Shown here: piece by piece, positions 45,474 through 54,387 of the stretch
How positions within the stretch are numbered: the first letter of the stretch is position 1
Layout: every line of letters starts with the position of its first letter
DNA from: JALYXV01 sp963733505
GTDB lineage: Bacteria > Actinomycetota > Acidimicrobiia > Acidimicrobiales > Palsa-688
NCBI GenBank assembly: GCA_963733505.1
Contig: CAVTDW010000004.1
Span: forward strand, 62,001 to 126,000
Direction of reading: 5' to 3'
Length of the DNA stretch: 64,000 nucleotides
The notes under the pieces: model-generated
What the model was told of the DNA's origin: nothing
Seen by the model: the letters and a program-made list of their open reading frames with translations, nothing else
Database searches by the model: none
Program-made: the position numbers and the translations under genes

Positions 45474-46298
45474 GCGTGGACCCCGCGACCGCCAGCGGCT
45501 ACACCGACCATCCGCCCCGGATGGGCTTCTTCACCGATACCAGCGTGTGCATCGGATGCAAGGCCTGCGAGGTGGCGTGCAAGGAGTGGAACCACGTCCC
45601 CGAAGATGGCCTGTCCTTCACGGGAATGTCCTACGACAACTCCACCCGGCTGAGCGCCGACACCTGGCGCCATGTGGCCTTCATCGAGCAACACAAACCG
45701 CCGTTCCGAGCAGGGCCCGGGCCACGCCGGTGACCTGCGGTGGCTGATGGCCAGCGACGTGTGCAAGCACTGCACCCACGCCGCGTGCCTCGATGTGTGC
45801 CCGACAGGGTCGCTGGTGCGGACTGAGTTCGGCACGGTCGTCGTCCAGGAGGACATCTGCAACGGCTGTGGCTACTGCATCCCCGCTTGCCCCTACGGTG
45901 TCATCGACCAGCGCAAGGGTGACGGCCGGGCCTGGAAGTGCACGTTGTGCTACGACCGGATCTCGGTGGGTGCGCCGCCCGCGTGTGCGCAAGCGTGCCC
46001 GACGGAATCCATCCAGTTCGGGCCGCTCGACGAGCTCCGGACCCGGGCGCTACGGCGGGTCGAAGCCATGCACGAGGCCGGTGTCACCGATGCCCGCCTG
46101 TACGGCCACGACCCGGCCGACGGCGTCGGGGGCGACGGCGCCTTCTTCCTCCTCCTGGACGAGCCCGAGGTCTACGGGCTGCCTCCCGATCCCGTCGTGA
46201 CAACGAGGGATCTTCCGGCAATCTGGAAAAAGGTGGGGTTAGCGGCACTCACGGTCGCGGCGGCCGGTATCGCGTCCTTCGTCCGGGCCCCTCGCTGA
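45470..46298 (+). CDS. fdhB: Formate dehydrogenase iron-sulfur subunit (frameshifted)
   Basis: About 276 residues with four 4Fe-4S clusters: CIGCKACEVACKEWN near residue 27, CKHCTHAACLDVCPTG, CNGCGYCIPACPYG and CTLCYDRISVG followed by CAQACPTE. The GTG overlaps the fdhA stop (GTGA). A single-base insertion in the CCCGG run near 45717 breaks the frame after HKPPFRAGPG; the continuation is GHAGDLRWLMASDVCKHC. The C-terminus IWKKVGLAALTVAAAGIASF is a membrane anchor, as in FdnH. It passes electrons from FdhA to the membrane subunit. Confidence 0.9.
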
Positions 46299-47341
46299 TG
46301 TCCGACGTCACGGGGCAAGGGGTCGAGGGCGCCCGCCCGGGTCGCGATGCCATAACCGGGGCCATGACCGGGGTCTCGGCCAACGGCGCGGGCGGGAGCA
46401 ACCGGCGCGGGCGAGCCGGACGAGGTGAACAGCCGATGGTCCCCAACGCCGAGTTCACCTCGTACTACGGGCTGCCCATCCTGAACGCCCCGGTGTGGCA
46501 CAGCCCCGACATTCCCGGCTACCTGTTTCTCGGGGGTCTTGCCGGCGCATCATCAGTACTGGCCGCCGGCGCACAGTTCACGGGCCGCCGTGACCTCGCC
46601 CTGCGCTCCAAGCTGGTCGCCACCGGTGCGATCACCTTGAGCGCGGCCGCCTTGGTGCATGACCTCGGCCGCCCGTCGCGCTTCTACAACATGCTGCGGG
46701 TGCTGAAACCGTCGTCCCCGATGAGCGTCGGCTCGTGGCTCCTGGCCGCCTACGGTCCTGCCGCCGGCGTCGCCGGCGCCACCGCCGTGCTGGGCCGCTT
46801 TCGCCGCGTCGGCGCCGGTGCCACCGCCGCCGCCGCCTTGCTCGGACCGGCCGTCGCGACCTACACCGCCGCGTTGCTGTGCGATACCGCGGTCCCGGCG
46901 TGGCACGAGGGATACCGGGAGATGCCGTTTCTGTTCGCGGGCTCCAGCGCTGCGGCCGCGGGCGGCGTCGGCCTGATCACGGCACCATTCGAGCAGTCCG
47001 GGCCGGCCCGGCGCCTCGCCATTGTGGGTGCGGTTCTCGAAATGGCGGCCGCCCAGCGGATGGAGCGGCGCCTCGGCATGGTCGGCGAGCCCTACCGGGA
47101 GGGTGTGGCGGGCCGCTACCTGACGACAGGTCGAGCGCTCACCGCCGGCGGACTGATCGTGACGTTGGTAGGGCACCGAAATCGACCCGCCCGCATGGTC
47201 GCGGGGACGGCGCTGGCCGTAGCTTCGGCCTTGACCCGCTTCGGGATCTTCGAGGCAGGCCGGCAATCGGCGGCCGACCCGAGGTACACCGTCGAGCCCC
47301 AGCGCCAGCGGCTCAGAAACCGTGCGGGCGCCTCGCAATAA
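46298..47341 (+). CDS. NrfD-family membrane subunit of formate dehydrogenase
   Basis: 347 residues. The ATG shares a base with the fdhB stop (TGATG). After a 50-residue hydrophilic start comes FTSYYGLPILNAPVWHSPDI, typical of NrfD/PsrC-type subunits, then about eight hydrophobic segments (YLFLGGLAGASSVLAAGAQF, VATYTAALLCDTAVPAWHEG). NrfD proteins exchange electrons with the quinone pool without haem b, so this complex differs from the cytochrome-b type FdnI. It completes an fdhA-fdhB-nrfD operon. Confidence 0.85.
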   Translation: MSDVTGQGVEGARPGRDAITGAMTGVSANGAGGSNRRGRAGRGEQPMVPNAEFTSYYGLPILNAPVWHSPDIPGYLFLGGLAGASSVLAAGAQFTGRRDLALRSKLVATGAITLSAAALVHDLGRPSRFYNMLRVLKPSSPMSVGSWLLAAYGPAAGVAGATAVLGRFRRVGAGATAAAALLGPAVATYTAALLCDTAVPAWHEGYREMPFLFAGSSAAAAGGVGLITAPFEQSGPARRLAIVGAVLEMAAAQRMERRLGMVGEPYREGVAGRYLTTGRALTAGGLIVTLVGHRNRPARMVAGTALAVASALTRFGIFEAGRQSAADPRYTVEPQRQRLRNRAGASQ

Positions 47342-47527
47342 CGAGGACTATGGGTTACTCGCGGCGAAGGATCCGACCCGAGCCCTGCAGGTGTTGGCGC
47401 ACCTCCAAATACCGCAGCTGCCATTGCTCGCAGCTACCGGTCGTGCTACAAATCCAACCAGTGGTTGAGCAGCAGCCGCAACTGGTCCGCGTCGCCATCC
47501 CGACCGGGCGAATCGAGTGGGGCGGCC

Positions 47528-47875
47528 GTGGCCAATTTCGGGATGGTGGTACGCCAAGTGGACGGTACCGCGAGTGTCGTCGTAAGCGGCGAACTCGACA
47601 TGTACACCGCGCCCCGGCTTCGGGAGGAGTTGGTCGGGCTCACCATTCAGGGATCCCGCGACGTCGTCGTGGACCTCGAGGCGGTCAACTTCGTCGACTC
47701 GACGGCACTGGGTGTGCTGGTCGGCGGCCTCAAACGGCTCCGGCAACTCGACGGCGACCTGAAGCTACGGTCCCCGTCGCCTCAGACGTTCAAGGTCCTC
47801 GAGCTGACCGGCCTCACGAAGGTTTTCTCGATCACCCAAATCGAGAACGGCTCGTCGGGCCAACCGCCGGATTGA
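47528..47875 (+). CDS. STAS-domain anti-sigma-factor antagonist-like protein
   Basis: 115 residues. VVRQVDGTASVVVSGELDMY and RDVVVDLEAVNFVDSTALGV form a STAS fold; the Ser in VDSTALG is the phosphorylation site in SpoIIAA/RsbV-type proteins. It could relieve an anti-sigma factor acting on the SigF-type factor elsewhere in the window, but no direct link is visible. GTG 47528 is taken as start although a TTG at 47465 is in frame. Confidence 0.85.
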   Translation: MANFGMVVRQVDGTASVVVSGELDMYTAPRLREELVGLTIQGSRDVVVDLEAVNFVDSTALGVLVGGLKRLRQLDGDLKLRSPSPQTFKVLELTGLTKVFSITQIENGSSGQPPD

Positions 47876-48089
47876 GGTAGCTGACCGAGACCACGCTCGT
47901 GCGAGCGTCGGGGCTGCCCGGCGTCGGGCGGAAGGCGACGTTGACTCGGCCGACGAAGGCCTGCCCGGGCCCGACCTGGTCGGTGGCCCCGGCGGAGGGG
48001 CTGACCACGGCCAGCGCCACGACTGCCAGCGTCGTAGCGGCGAGCACTGAGCCCCACAAGCCCCGTCGTGCACGGCGGGTCGTGGTCAT
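47832..48089 (-). CDS. Small secreted hypothetical protein
   Basis: 85 residues. A twin-Arg-containing basic start (MTTTRRARRGLWGSVLAA) leads into a hydrophobic segment and a likely cleavage after PSAGA. The mature part is about 50 residues with alternating beta-like pattern (AFVGRVNVAFRP). The ATG overlaps the upstream stop by four bases (ATGA), supporting translation. Its last 44 bases overlap the STAS gene antisense. Function unknown; third gene of the sigma-factor operon. Confidence 0.55.
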   Translation of the reverse strand: MTTTRRARRGLWGSVLAATTLAVVALAVVSPSAGATDQVGPGQAFVGRVNVAFRPTPGSPDARTSVVSVSYLNPAVGPTSRSRFG

Positions 48090-48895
48090 CGGATTCCCGT
48101 GTCGCACGACACCGCGACCGTCTCGGTGCGGCCTCGGGTGACGGTGACGGCAGAGGGGCTGGCCGTGCAGCCCCGCCCGATCGCCGCCGACGTGGCCACC
48201 GTGTGCGCCACAACGGTGTAGCTCCCGGGGCCAACCGAGATGGCAAAGGTGCCGTCGGACCCGGCGTTACCTGACGCCGCAACGGTCCCGTCGCCGCGGA
48301 CGAGCTGGATGTGAGCCGGCCCCGGCCGCGGCGCGCAGCCCGGCAGAGGCGGGATCTGCTCGACCGGGCACGTCGGACTGAAGAGAACCGTTCCTCGAAC
48401 TCCCGACGACGTGGCCGGCGTCGGCGACGTCGAGGGAACGGTGCTGGCGGCCGTCGTCGACGGGATAACGGTCGGCGCCACTGCGGTCGACGGGACGGTT
48501 GACCCCCTCGTAGCCGTCGTCGTCAGGGTCGTACCCTGCGCCCCCTGGTGGTCGACGGCACGACCGCAGCAGGCGTCGAGCCACCAGGCGCCAGCGCCGA
48601 CGATGGGCGAGCCGTCAACTGAGGCCGGCGTGGTGGGGATCGAATGGTCCCCACCACTCGCCGCGACCTGTCGCGTCGAGGAGCCGCCCGACCGAGCCGC
48701 GGCGAACGCAACGGTGCCGGCGGTCAGGAACAGGACGACAGCCGCGACGCCCGACATGACCTGGCGCTGCCGCCGGCGCACCCGCCCGGCCAGCTGGACC
48801 CGGGTGGCGCTCATCGCCTCGACGGGCGCCACGGGGAATCGCCGCGCTCCGGAGTGCATGGCCCGGCGCAGCCGGTCTTCCATGGGATCGGTCAT
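48086..48895 (-). CDS. Membrane-anchored protein of the ECF operon (possible anti-sigma)
   Basis: 269 residues. A cytoplasmic N-terminus of about 48 residues (MEDRLRRAMHSGARRFPVAP) is followed by one transmembrane helix, QVMSGVAAVVLFLTAGTVAF, a long Thr/Ser/Pro linker, and an extracellular beta-sandwich-like domain (DGTFAISVGPGSYTVVAHT) resembling carboxypeptidase-regulatory domains. It is coupled to the sigma gene by ATGA. The position and topology are those of an anti-sigma factor, but the zinc HxxxCxxC motif is absent, so this role is an inference. Confidence 0.65.
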   Translation of the reverse strand: MTDPMEDRLRRAMHSGARRFPVAPVEAMSATRVQLAGRVRRRQRQVMSGVAAVVLFLTAGTVAFAAARSGGSSTRQVAASGGDHSIPTTPASVDGSPIVGAGAWWLDACCGRAVDHQGAQGTTLTTTATRGSTVPSTAVAPTVIPSTTAASTVPSTSPTPATSSGVRGTVLFSPTCPVEQIPPLPGCAPRPGPAHIQLVRGDGTVAASGNAGSDGTFAISVGPGSYTVVAHTVATSAAIGRGCTASPSAVTVTRGRTETVAVSCDTGIR

Positions 48896-49521
48896 GGCGC
48901 CCACCTTTCGTCGGTCGTCTCCGGCGCCACCAGTGGCACCGGCACCTGCTGCGCTGACACCGGGGCACGCACCGATTCGTCGTTGTCCCCAAGGGCGACT
49001 GCCAGCGTCTGTTTCGCCTTCGCTACCTGCGATTTGACCGTCCCCGTCGAGCAGCCCATCAGCACCGCCACCTCGGCTTCGGGCAGATCCAGGTAGTACC
49101 GCAGAACGATCGACATGCGCTGCCGGGGCGGCAGGTTGCGCACCGCCTCGAGAACGACGACCACCGTGTCCTGGTCGTCGCTGGTTCGAGACGCGAGGCC
49201 CTCGGTACGTCCCTCCTGGAGCGCCACCGCGGCGTTGCCCCGGTGCTCGGCATCGCGGTGACGGAACCTGGATCGGCACAGATTGACGACGCTTCGCCGG
49301 ACATAGCGCTCGGCCTTGTCCGGGTCGCGGAGTCGCCACCAACCGGAAAATGTCCGGAGGAACGCCTCCTGCACCACGTCCTCGGCCTGGGCGGCATCGC
49401 CCAACAGCAGGCAGGCCAGGCGGCACAACCCAAGGTAGTGACGGTCGAACAGGTCGGCGACCCGATCTTCCACCGTGGCGTCGTCCCGGGTCACGGCAAG
49501 AAGTCTGGCGTCCACGACCAC
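48892..49521 (-). CDS. ECF sigma factor, SigE-like family
   Basis: 209 residues. Region 2 is FDRHYLGLCRLACLLLGDAA near residue 25 with AEDVVQEAFLRTFSGWWRLR. Region 4 is LPPRQRMSIVLRYYLDLPEA with VAVLMGCSTGTVKSQVAKAK near 160, typical of the actinobacterial SigE/SACE-type ECF group. A 30-residue tail follows. It heads a three-gene operon joined by ATGA overlaps with a membrane protein and a small secreted protein, implying regulation at the cell envelope. Confidence 0.9.
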   Translation of the reverse strand: MVVDARLLAVTRDDATVEDRVADLFDRHYLGLCRLACLLLGDAAQAEDVVQEAFLRTFSGWWRLRDPDKAERYVRRSVVNLCRSRFRHRDAEHRGNAAVALQEGRTEGLASRTSDDQDTVVVVLEAVRNLPPRQRMSIVLRYYLDLPEAEVAVLMGCSTGTVKSQVAKAKQTLAVALGDNDESVRAPVSAQQVPVPLVAPETTDERWAP

Positions 49522-49618
49522 ATCTCAACTGACGCACCAGGGCGCCGGAAGGTTGTCCCGGCTTTTCCACCGCGAGCATGGCCGATGCGGTCACACCCTC
49601 CCTCTACGCTGCCGCCAC

Positions 49619-50604
49619 ATGCTCACGCCGACCCAGCAGCGAGTCTGGGATGACCTGCTCGACCCGGGCGGAAGCCGGCCGTCGGTCGATCCGGGCCTGG
49701 CGGGGCGGTTGCGCCAGGCGCTGGAGACCGAGGCGAGTGACTCGTTGGAGCGGGTTCATGCTCCTGGCACCACCGGCGGCCCCAGTTGGATTCCCGGCCG
49801 GGATCGCGCCGTGGTGGTGGTGAGCAAGCATCTTCTCGGACAAGTGCATCAGTGCGAACGCCAGATGCTCGCTAGTGAGCGCGTGGGGTTCGAGTGGACC
49901 GCCACGATCGTCGAAGGCATGCTCGCCCACAAGGCCATCGAGTTGAAATGCGGGTCCATGTCGAGCGGCCGGGCGCCGTTCGCACCCGGCCAACTCGTCC
50001 AGCTGGCCGGTCAGCGCCTGATCGACGACGAGCATGGTGCGGCGGCGTGGTTGCGCAGCGCCACGGCGGGCGAGTTGGCGGAGGCCTACGGGGCGGCCAC
50101 CGACGCCGTCACCAAGTTCGAGGACAGCTTCCCGCCCATCGACGCCCGCTGGCGGCCCCGGGTCGAGTCCCGCCTGAAGGTGCACCTCGCCGGAGGGCGC
50201 GTCGAACTCTCCGGCAAGGTCGACCTGGCATTGGGCCAGGCGTCGGGCCACGAAGCCCGCACCCTGATCATCGACCTGAAGACCGGCCGGCCGACGCTCG
50301 GTCACCCCGCCGACCTGCGCTGGTACGCGTTGCTGGAGACCCTTCGAGTCGGCGTGCCGCCGTACCGGCTGGCCAGCTTCTACCTCGACAGCGGCGAGTG
50401 GCGCCACGAGGATGTCGACGAGAACCTGTTGTGGTCGACCATTCGCCGGGTCACCGACGGCATCGCCCGCTTGCTCGAACTGCGGGTGGTCACACCGGGC
50501 ACCCGACCGAGTCACCTGGGCCCGCCTGCCGGTGGTGCATCGATCGGCCGCTCTGCCCCAGCGCTTCTACCGATCTCTCGAGCCTCGTGGCCTCGGAACC
50601 ATAG
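49619..50604 (+). CDS. RecB/Cas4-like Fe-S PD-(D/E)XK nuclease (frameshifted)
   Basis: About 328 residues. A first Cys in LGQVHQCERQMLASE near residue 80 and three C-terminal cysteines in CRWCIDRPLC suggest a Cas4/AddB-type 4Fe-4S cluster. The nuclease core is VELSGKVDLALG near 200 and TLIIDLKTGRPTLG near 220 with the D-x-K pair, then a DLRWYALLETLRVG helix. The C-terminal cysteines are in another frame after a one-base shift near 50505. It probably acts as an exonuclease in repair or recombination. No cas genes or CRISPR array accompany it. Confidence 0.75.
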
Positions 50605-50617
50605 CGGGGGTCCGACC

Positions 50618-52160
50618 GTGCCATTTCCCTTAACCGACATAAGCGCCGTGAAGGCCGCGTTTCGAATTGTCGCGGCACTAGCACTGGTCGCCTGTTCGAT
50701 CGTCATGACGTCTCGGTCGGCGGACGCGGCGCCGACGGTTTCGATCGCCGCCACCCCCGACAAGGTGTCGCTGCCCCCGGGAGGCACCGCCCCGGTTCTT
50801 GTGACCATCACCAATGAGGGCACGTCACCAATCTCCGCGATAGGAGTCACCGCCGACGACTCGACCGACGTGGTCGCGGCGAGTAGCCAAAGCCGGCGAG
50901 ACCGCGCTGGCACCGGCGACATCGACCGTCTGGCGATTGGACATTCGCCGTCAAGCCGAGGGCATCCTCCCGGCGCAGCTTCCGATCCGCGTCCAGTACA
51001 CAACTCCCGCAGGCCAAAGCACCTTAGCGACGTCCATCGGCGTTGCCAGCTCCACCACCGAATCGCCTGACACCGTCGCTAAGGTGACGGTGCAATCAGG
51101 TTTGAAAACACTGGACGATTTTCACGGCGGCACGGTGAATCTCGTCATCGCCAATACCTCCGCCCGGCCGATCACCGTTCGCTCGGTCGACGTCGTGCAC
51201 CCGGATCACGTCAACACGAAGCCGAAAGCGCCCGACGGTTGCGCACCGAGTACCCCAAAGAGCGAAGTGTGCGTCCTCGAGGTCGGCCAGGCGGCCACGA
51301 TTCCATACGCCGTGACGGCCAACAACATCACGCAGAGCGGCGCCGACGTCCTCATCTTCCGCGTTCGAATCGCATCGGGGGACACAATCTCGCCCGGCGG
51401 CGACAACCCGTCGGTCGACATCGTGGCGGCACATGACATCACGCTCGGACTCTTCGGCGAATCCGAGCTGGCCAAGCTCTTCCAGATTCCGACGATCACG
51501 CTCGTCCCGGGCTTCCTGTTGGTCGCCGCCGTTGCTCTGTTATGGCGACTCGGATTACGCCCGCAACGAAGCGCGGCAGACAAGTTCCCGTTGACGTTCG
51601 GCAACGCGGAATTCTGGGTGTTGTCCGTCCTCGTCTCGATCCTGTTTCTGGGTGTATTCAGATTGTGGACGGGGCGGAATCCTCTGTCTGAATCCACCGT
51701 GCGCGATACGGCGAATCTTTCGGCGTACGCACTGATCATCGCCTTCATCGGCTACGGCGTCCCAATGTTGTTGGTGTCGTGGCGGACCCGGCGACGGCGG
51801 TTGGCACCGGGCATGAATGCGCTCGACACCCTGACGCGGTTGGGGCGACGGGACGCGCCTCGACGCCCGCCTCGGGTCACCGCCGGCAATCAGGACTACT
51901 TCCTGCTCGAGACAACCGGGGACGGGGCATTCGTTTCTCACCCCATCGTCTATGAGGCCGCCAACGTGGACGCCGCCACGACCGAGGCGATCAACCAGGC
52001 CCGTAATCGAGAGACGCTGCGCGACGTCGCACGCCTGCTCCGTCGTGAGGAGAAAGCCAACCACCTCGTCGTGCGGTGGGACCCGGTCAATGCGCCGCCG
52101 ACACACGTCACCGATACCGCGCCCGCCCCCGGAGGTGTGGACATTGTTCAGCGTGCCTAA
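50618..52160 (+). CDS. Secreted-domain membrane protein of unknown function (frameshifted)
   Basis: About 514 residues. A signal peptide (AFRIVAALALVACSIVMTSR) is followed by an Ig-like/CARDB-like beta-domain (PVLVTITNEGTSPISAIGVT). A one-base shift near 50884 precedes a second beta-rich domain (VTVQSGLKTLDDFHGGTVNL). Three hydrophobic segments follow: TLVPGFLLVAAVALLWRLGL, FWVLSVLVSILFLGVFRLW and YALIIAFIGYGVPMLLVSW. The last 110 residues are hydrophilic and probably cytoplasmic. It is not recognised as any named family. GTG 50618 with GGGGG upstream is the likely start. Confidence 0.6.
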
Positions 52161-52184
52161 CGAGGACACCGGCCCGAAAGTAAA

Positions 52185-52207
52185 TGACACGCCCCTTGGG
52201 CGTGTCA
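52185..52207 (+). terminator. 10-bp hairpin after the membrane-protein gene
   Basis: TGACACGCCC and its exact complement flank CTT, 24 bases past the stop codon. There is no T-run, but it is the only strong hairpin in this 150-bp gap and probably ends the transcript. Confidence 0.6.
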
Positions 52208-52310
52208 CCCAGGTCACCGAGAGGCGACCCGGTACTGTCGGTTCGCGGCCCTACTGGGCCCCGACGGGCACCTATGATACCACCGAGCCCTTGGGCGGTC
52301 AACGAAGTCG

Positions 52311-53450
52311 GTGGCGGTAGTGCCCTACGAAGATGTTCGGATCTCATTTCTCTGGGTTCGGTCCCTACTCGATCTCCTCGCATTTCCGGCGCCGCGGTCG
52401 ACGTTCACCTTCCTTCCCGATATCGACGCCTACGCCGCGGCGATCGACACCTCGATCGCGGGGCACTCCGTCACACCGAACCTCGGGCCGCCCTGGGACG
52501 ACGCCACCGGGGCGCGGGAGCGCACCCGGTTCTGGGCCAAACTCATCTCGGGCAACGGCGATGCCGCGATCAGCGGCAAGAAGGCGGCCCGCCACGCCGT
52601 TCCCCTCGGACGCCCACTTCCGGTCAGCTTCGCCACGTCGAACCCCGACGACCACCTTTCGGCGGTGGCGTACGTGTTTCCGTTCGCGATCGGCCTCGTC
52701 GTGCAGGCCCGCCTGAAGGCGTTGGGGACTCTCGGCGAGGTCGTGACCCGCGCCCAGGCGATTCGCACCGATCCCGTCGACGTGGCGCGCCTCGGGCAAC
52801 CCGCGGCCCGCCAGACACTCGAGGCGTTCGCCGCGGCGACACTCGACGACCTGGCGCATGAGATGACCTCCGAGCCGGCCGCGGTGGACCTTCGGGTCGA
52901 TCCCTTCACGGTGGTCACCGTGGTCGACGCGCCAGGCGAGGCGATTCCCGTCGACGTACCACCCGACGCTGCGATCCAAGGCGAACTGTTCGCCCTGACC
53001 GGCTGGCGGGACAGGCGGGCGGCGGTGAGGGCTCCACCGCTCGAGACAGCCTCGTTGCCGATCGCGAATCACGCGCCGTCGGACGTCCTGTACGCCCAGC
53101 CGCGGGGCCGGGCGATCTGGTACCCGGTGTACTTCCTCGGGGCGCTCGGCCCGACCACCGCGCTTTCCTATCGCCATCGTTGCCTCACCTCCCTGAGCCT
53201 CCACGTCGAGGCGCTCGCAGGATTCCTCGTCGCGACCGACGACCTCATGGCGACCCGTGAGCTGACCTCGGCCCACCAGGACTGGGCTCGGCTGGTCGGG
53301 CGCCTCGTCGGGCGCCTCTACGGCCAGCTGGGCTTGCTGTCGACCTTCCGATCGCCGAGCGTGGCGCGCCACATCGACGACAACGGGTACGCCGCCTCGA
53401 TCGACACCATCCGCCGGGTGATCGGCAGCGACCCACCGCTTCACCTCTAG
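52311..53450 (+). CDS. Hypothetical protein, 379 residues
   Basis: I do not recognise this protein. It is mostly soluble, Ala/Leu-rich and probably helical in the middle (TLEAFAAATLDDLAHEM), with beta-like stretches near 205-225. It ends SPSVARHIDDNGYAASIDTI. The first 30 residues contain FLWVRSLLDLLAFPAP, weakly hydrophobic. The coding frame is continuous with strong GC third positions, and the antisense frame is a shadow. It lies alone between the membrane protein and PlsC. Confidence 0.6.
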   Translation: MAVVPYEDVRISFLWVRSLLDLLAFPAPRSTFTFLPDIDAYAAAIDTSIAGHSVTPNLGPPWDDATGARERTRFWAKLISGNGDAAISGKKAARHAVPLGRPLPVSFATSNPDDHLSAVAYVFPFAIGLVVQARLKALGTLGEVVTRAQAIRTDPVDVARLGQPAARQTLEAFAAATLDDLAHEMTSEPAAVDLRVDPFTVVTVVDAPGEAIPVDVPPDAAIQGELFALTGWRDRRAAVRAPPLETASLPIANHAPSDVLYAQPRGRAIWYPVYFLGALGPTTALSYRHRCLTSLSLHVEALAGFLVATDDLMATRELTSAHQDWARLVGRLVGRLYGQLGLLSTFRSPSVARHIDDNGYAASIDTIRRVIGSDPPLHL

Positions 53451-53499
53451 CGCCAGACAGCGGATTCGAGGCGCCGACGGCCCAGTAGCATCGACGGTC

Positions 53500-54381
53500 G
53501 TGGCCGGAGGTCGCTCACTTGGTGAGGCCAGCCGATCGCGGGCCCTGGTCCCGCTGCCCAAACCCGCCCCGGACCCCGAGCCGCTGCCCGACCCCCGCTT
53601 GGGCGATGTCGACGAGTGGGGCCGCTCCGAGCGCATGCGGGCCATCGCCCGGCGGCTGTACGACCCCGTCTACCGGCACTGGTTCCGGGCCGAGTGGGAA
53701 GGGCTCGACAAGATCCCCCTCGACGGCGGGGCGCTGCTCGTGGCCAATCACGCGGGCGCCATCCCGAGCGACGCCCCGGTGATCATGCATGGCGTCGAGA
53801 CGGAGCTCCACCGCCCGGTGTACGGCCTGGCGGACTACCTCTTCCGCACGATTCCGGTGGTCGGCACCATGTGGGCCCGCACGGGCGGGGTCCCGGCCCA
53901 CCCGGACAACGCCTACCGGTTGCTCCGCCAGCAGCGTCAGCTCGTCCTCGTCTTCCCCGAAGGCACCAAGGGGACCGGCAAGTTGTACAAGGACCGGTAC
54001 CAGTTGCGCCGCTTCGGTCGGGGCGGGTTCGTCGAAATCGCCATGCGCGCCGGCGTTCCCATCGTTCCCATCGCGGTCGTCGGAGCCGAGGAATCCATGC
54101 CCACCTTGTGGAAGTCAAGCGCCGTGGCCAAAGCCACCCGGCTCCCCTATTTTCCCGTGACAGCAAACATGTTGGCGTTCGGGCCGCTGCTCGGGCCCTT
54201 CATGTACTTCCCGGCCAAGTTCAAGCTCAAGGTGCTCGACCCGGTGACCATGGACGTGGCGCCCGACCAGGACCGGTACTCCCGCAGCCGCATCATGGAC
54301 ACCTCCGAGGGGATCCGCCAGTCGCTCCAAGAAACCCTGCACGAGATGCTGGCCGAGCGCTCCAGCATCTGGTTCGGCTGA
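53500..54381 (+). CDS. PlsC-like lysophospholipid/glycerolipid acyltransferase
   Basis: 293 residues. The acyltransferase box is VANHAGAIPSD near residue 87 (an N-H-x(4)-SD variant of the usual N-H-x4-D box), and the glycerophosphate-binding block FPEGTKGTGKLYKDRYQLRR lies near 152. A third block, AGVPIVPIAVVGAEESMP, is near 185. Like mycobacterial Rv0502 it is paired with an epimerase-like gene, here six bases downstream. It transfers acyl chains to a lipid acceptor at the membrane. Confidence 0.87.
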   Translation: MAGGRSLGEASRSRALVPLPKPAPDPEPLPDPRLGDVDEWGRSERMRAIARRLYDPVYRHWFRAEWEGLDKIPLDGGALLVANHAGAIPSDAPVIMHGVETELHRPVYGLADYLFRTIPVVGTMWARTGGVPAHPDNAYRLLRQQRQLVLVFPEGTKGTGKLYKDRYQLRRFGRGGFVEIAMRAGVPIVPIAVVGAEESMPTLWKSSAVAKATRLPYFPVTANMLAFGPLLGPFMYFPAKFKLKVLDPVTMDVAPDQDRYSRSRIMDTSEGIRQSLQETLHEMLAERSSIWFG

Positions 54382-54387
54382 GCGACG

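Noticed and set aside
45731..45733. TGA in fdhB as a third selenocysteine codon
   Set aside because: The iron-sulfur subunit continues in a different frame from before this TGA, so a one-base indel explains the break. No CxxU context or SECIS-like hairpin is seen.
52365..53645. 426-codon antisense frame opposite the 379-residue hypothetical gene
   Set aside because: It is Arg/Gly/Glu-rich and crosses into the PlsC gene antisense; composition fits a GC-rich shadow. The plus-strand frame is better supported, though its family is unknown.
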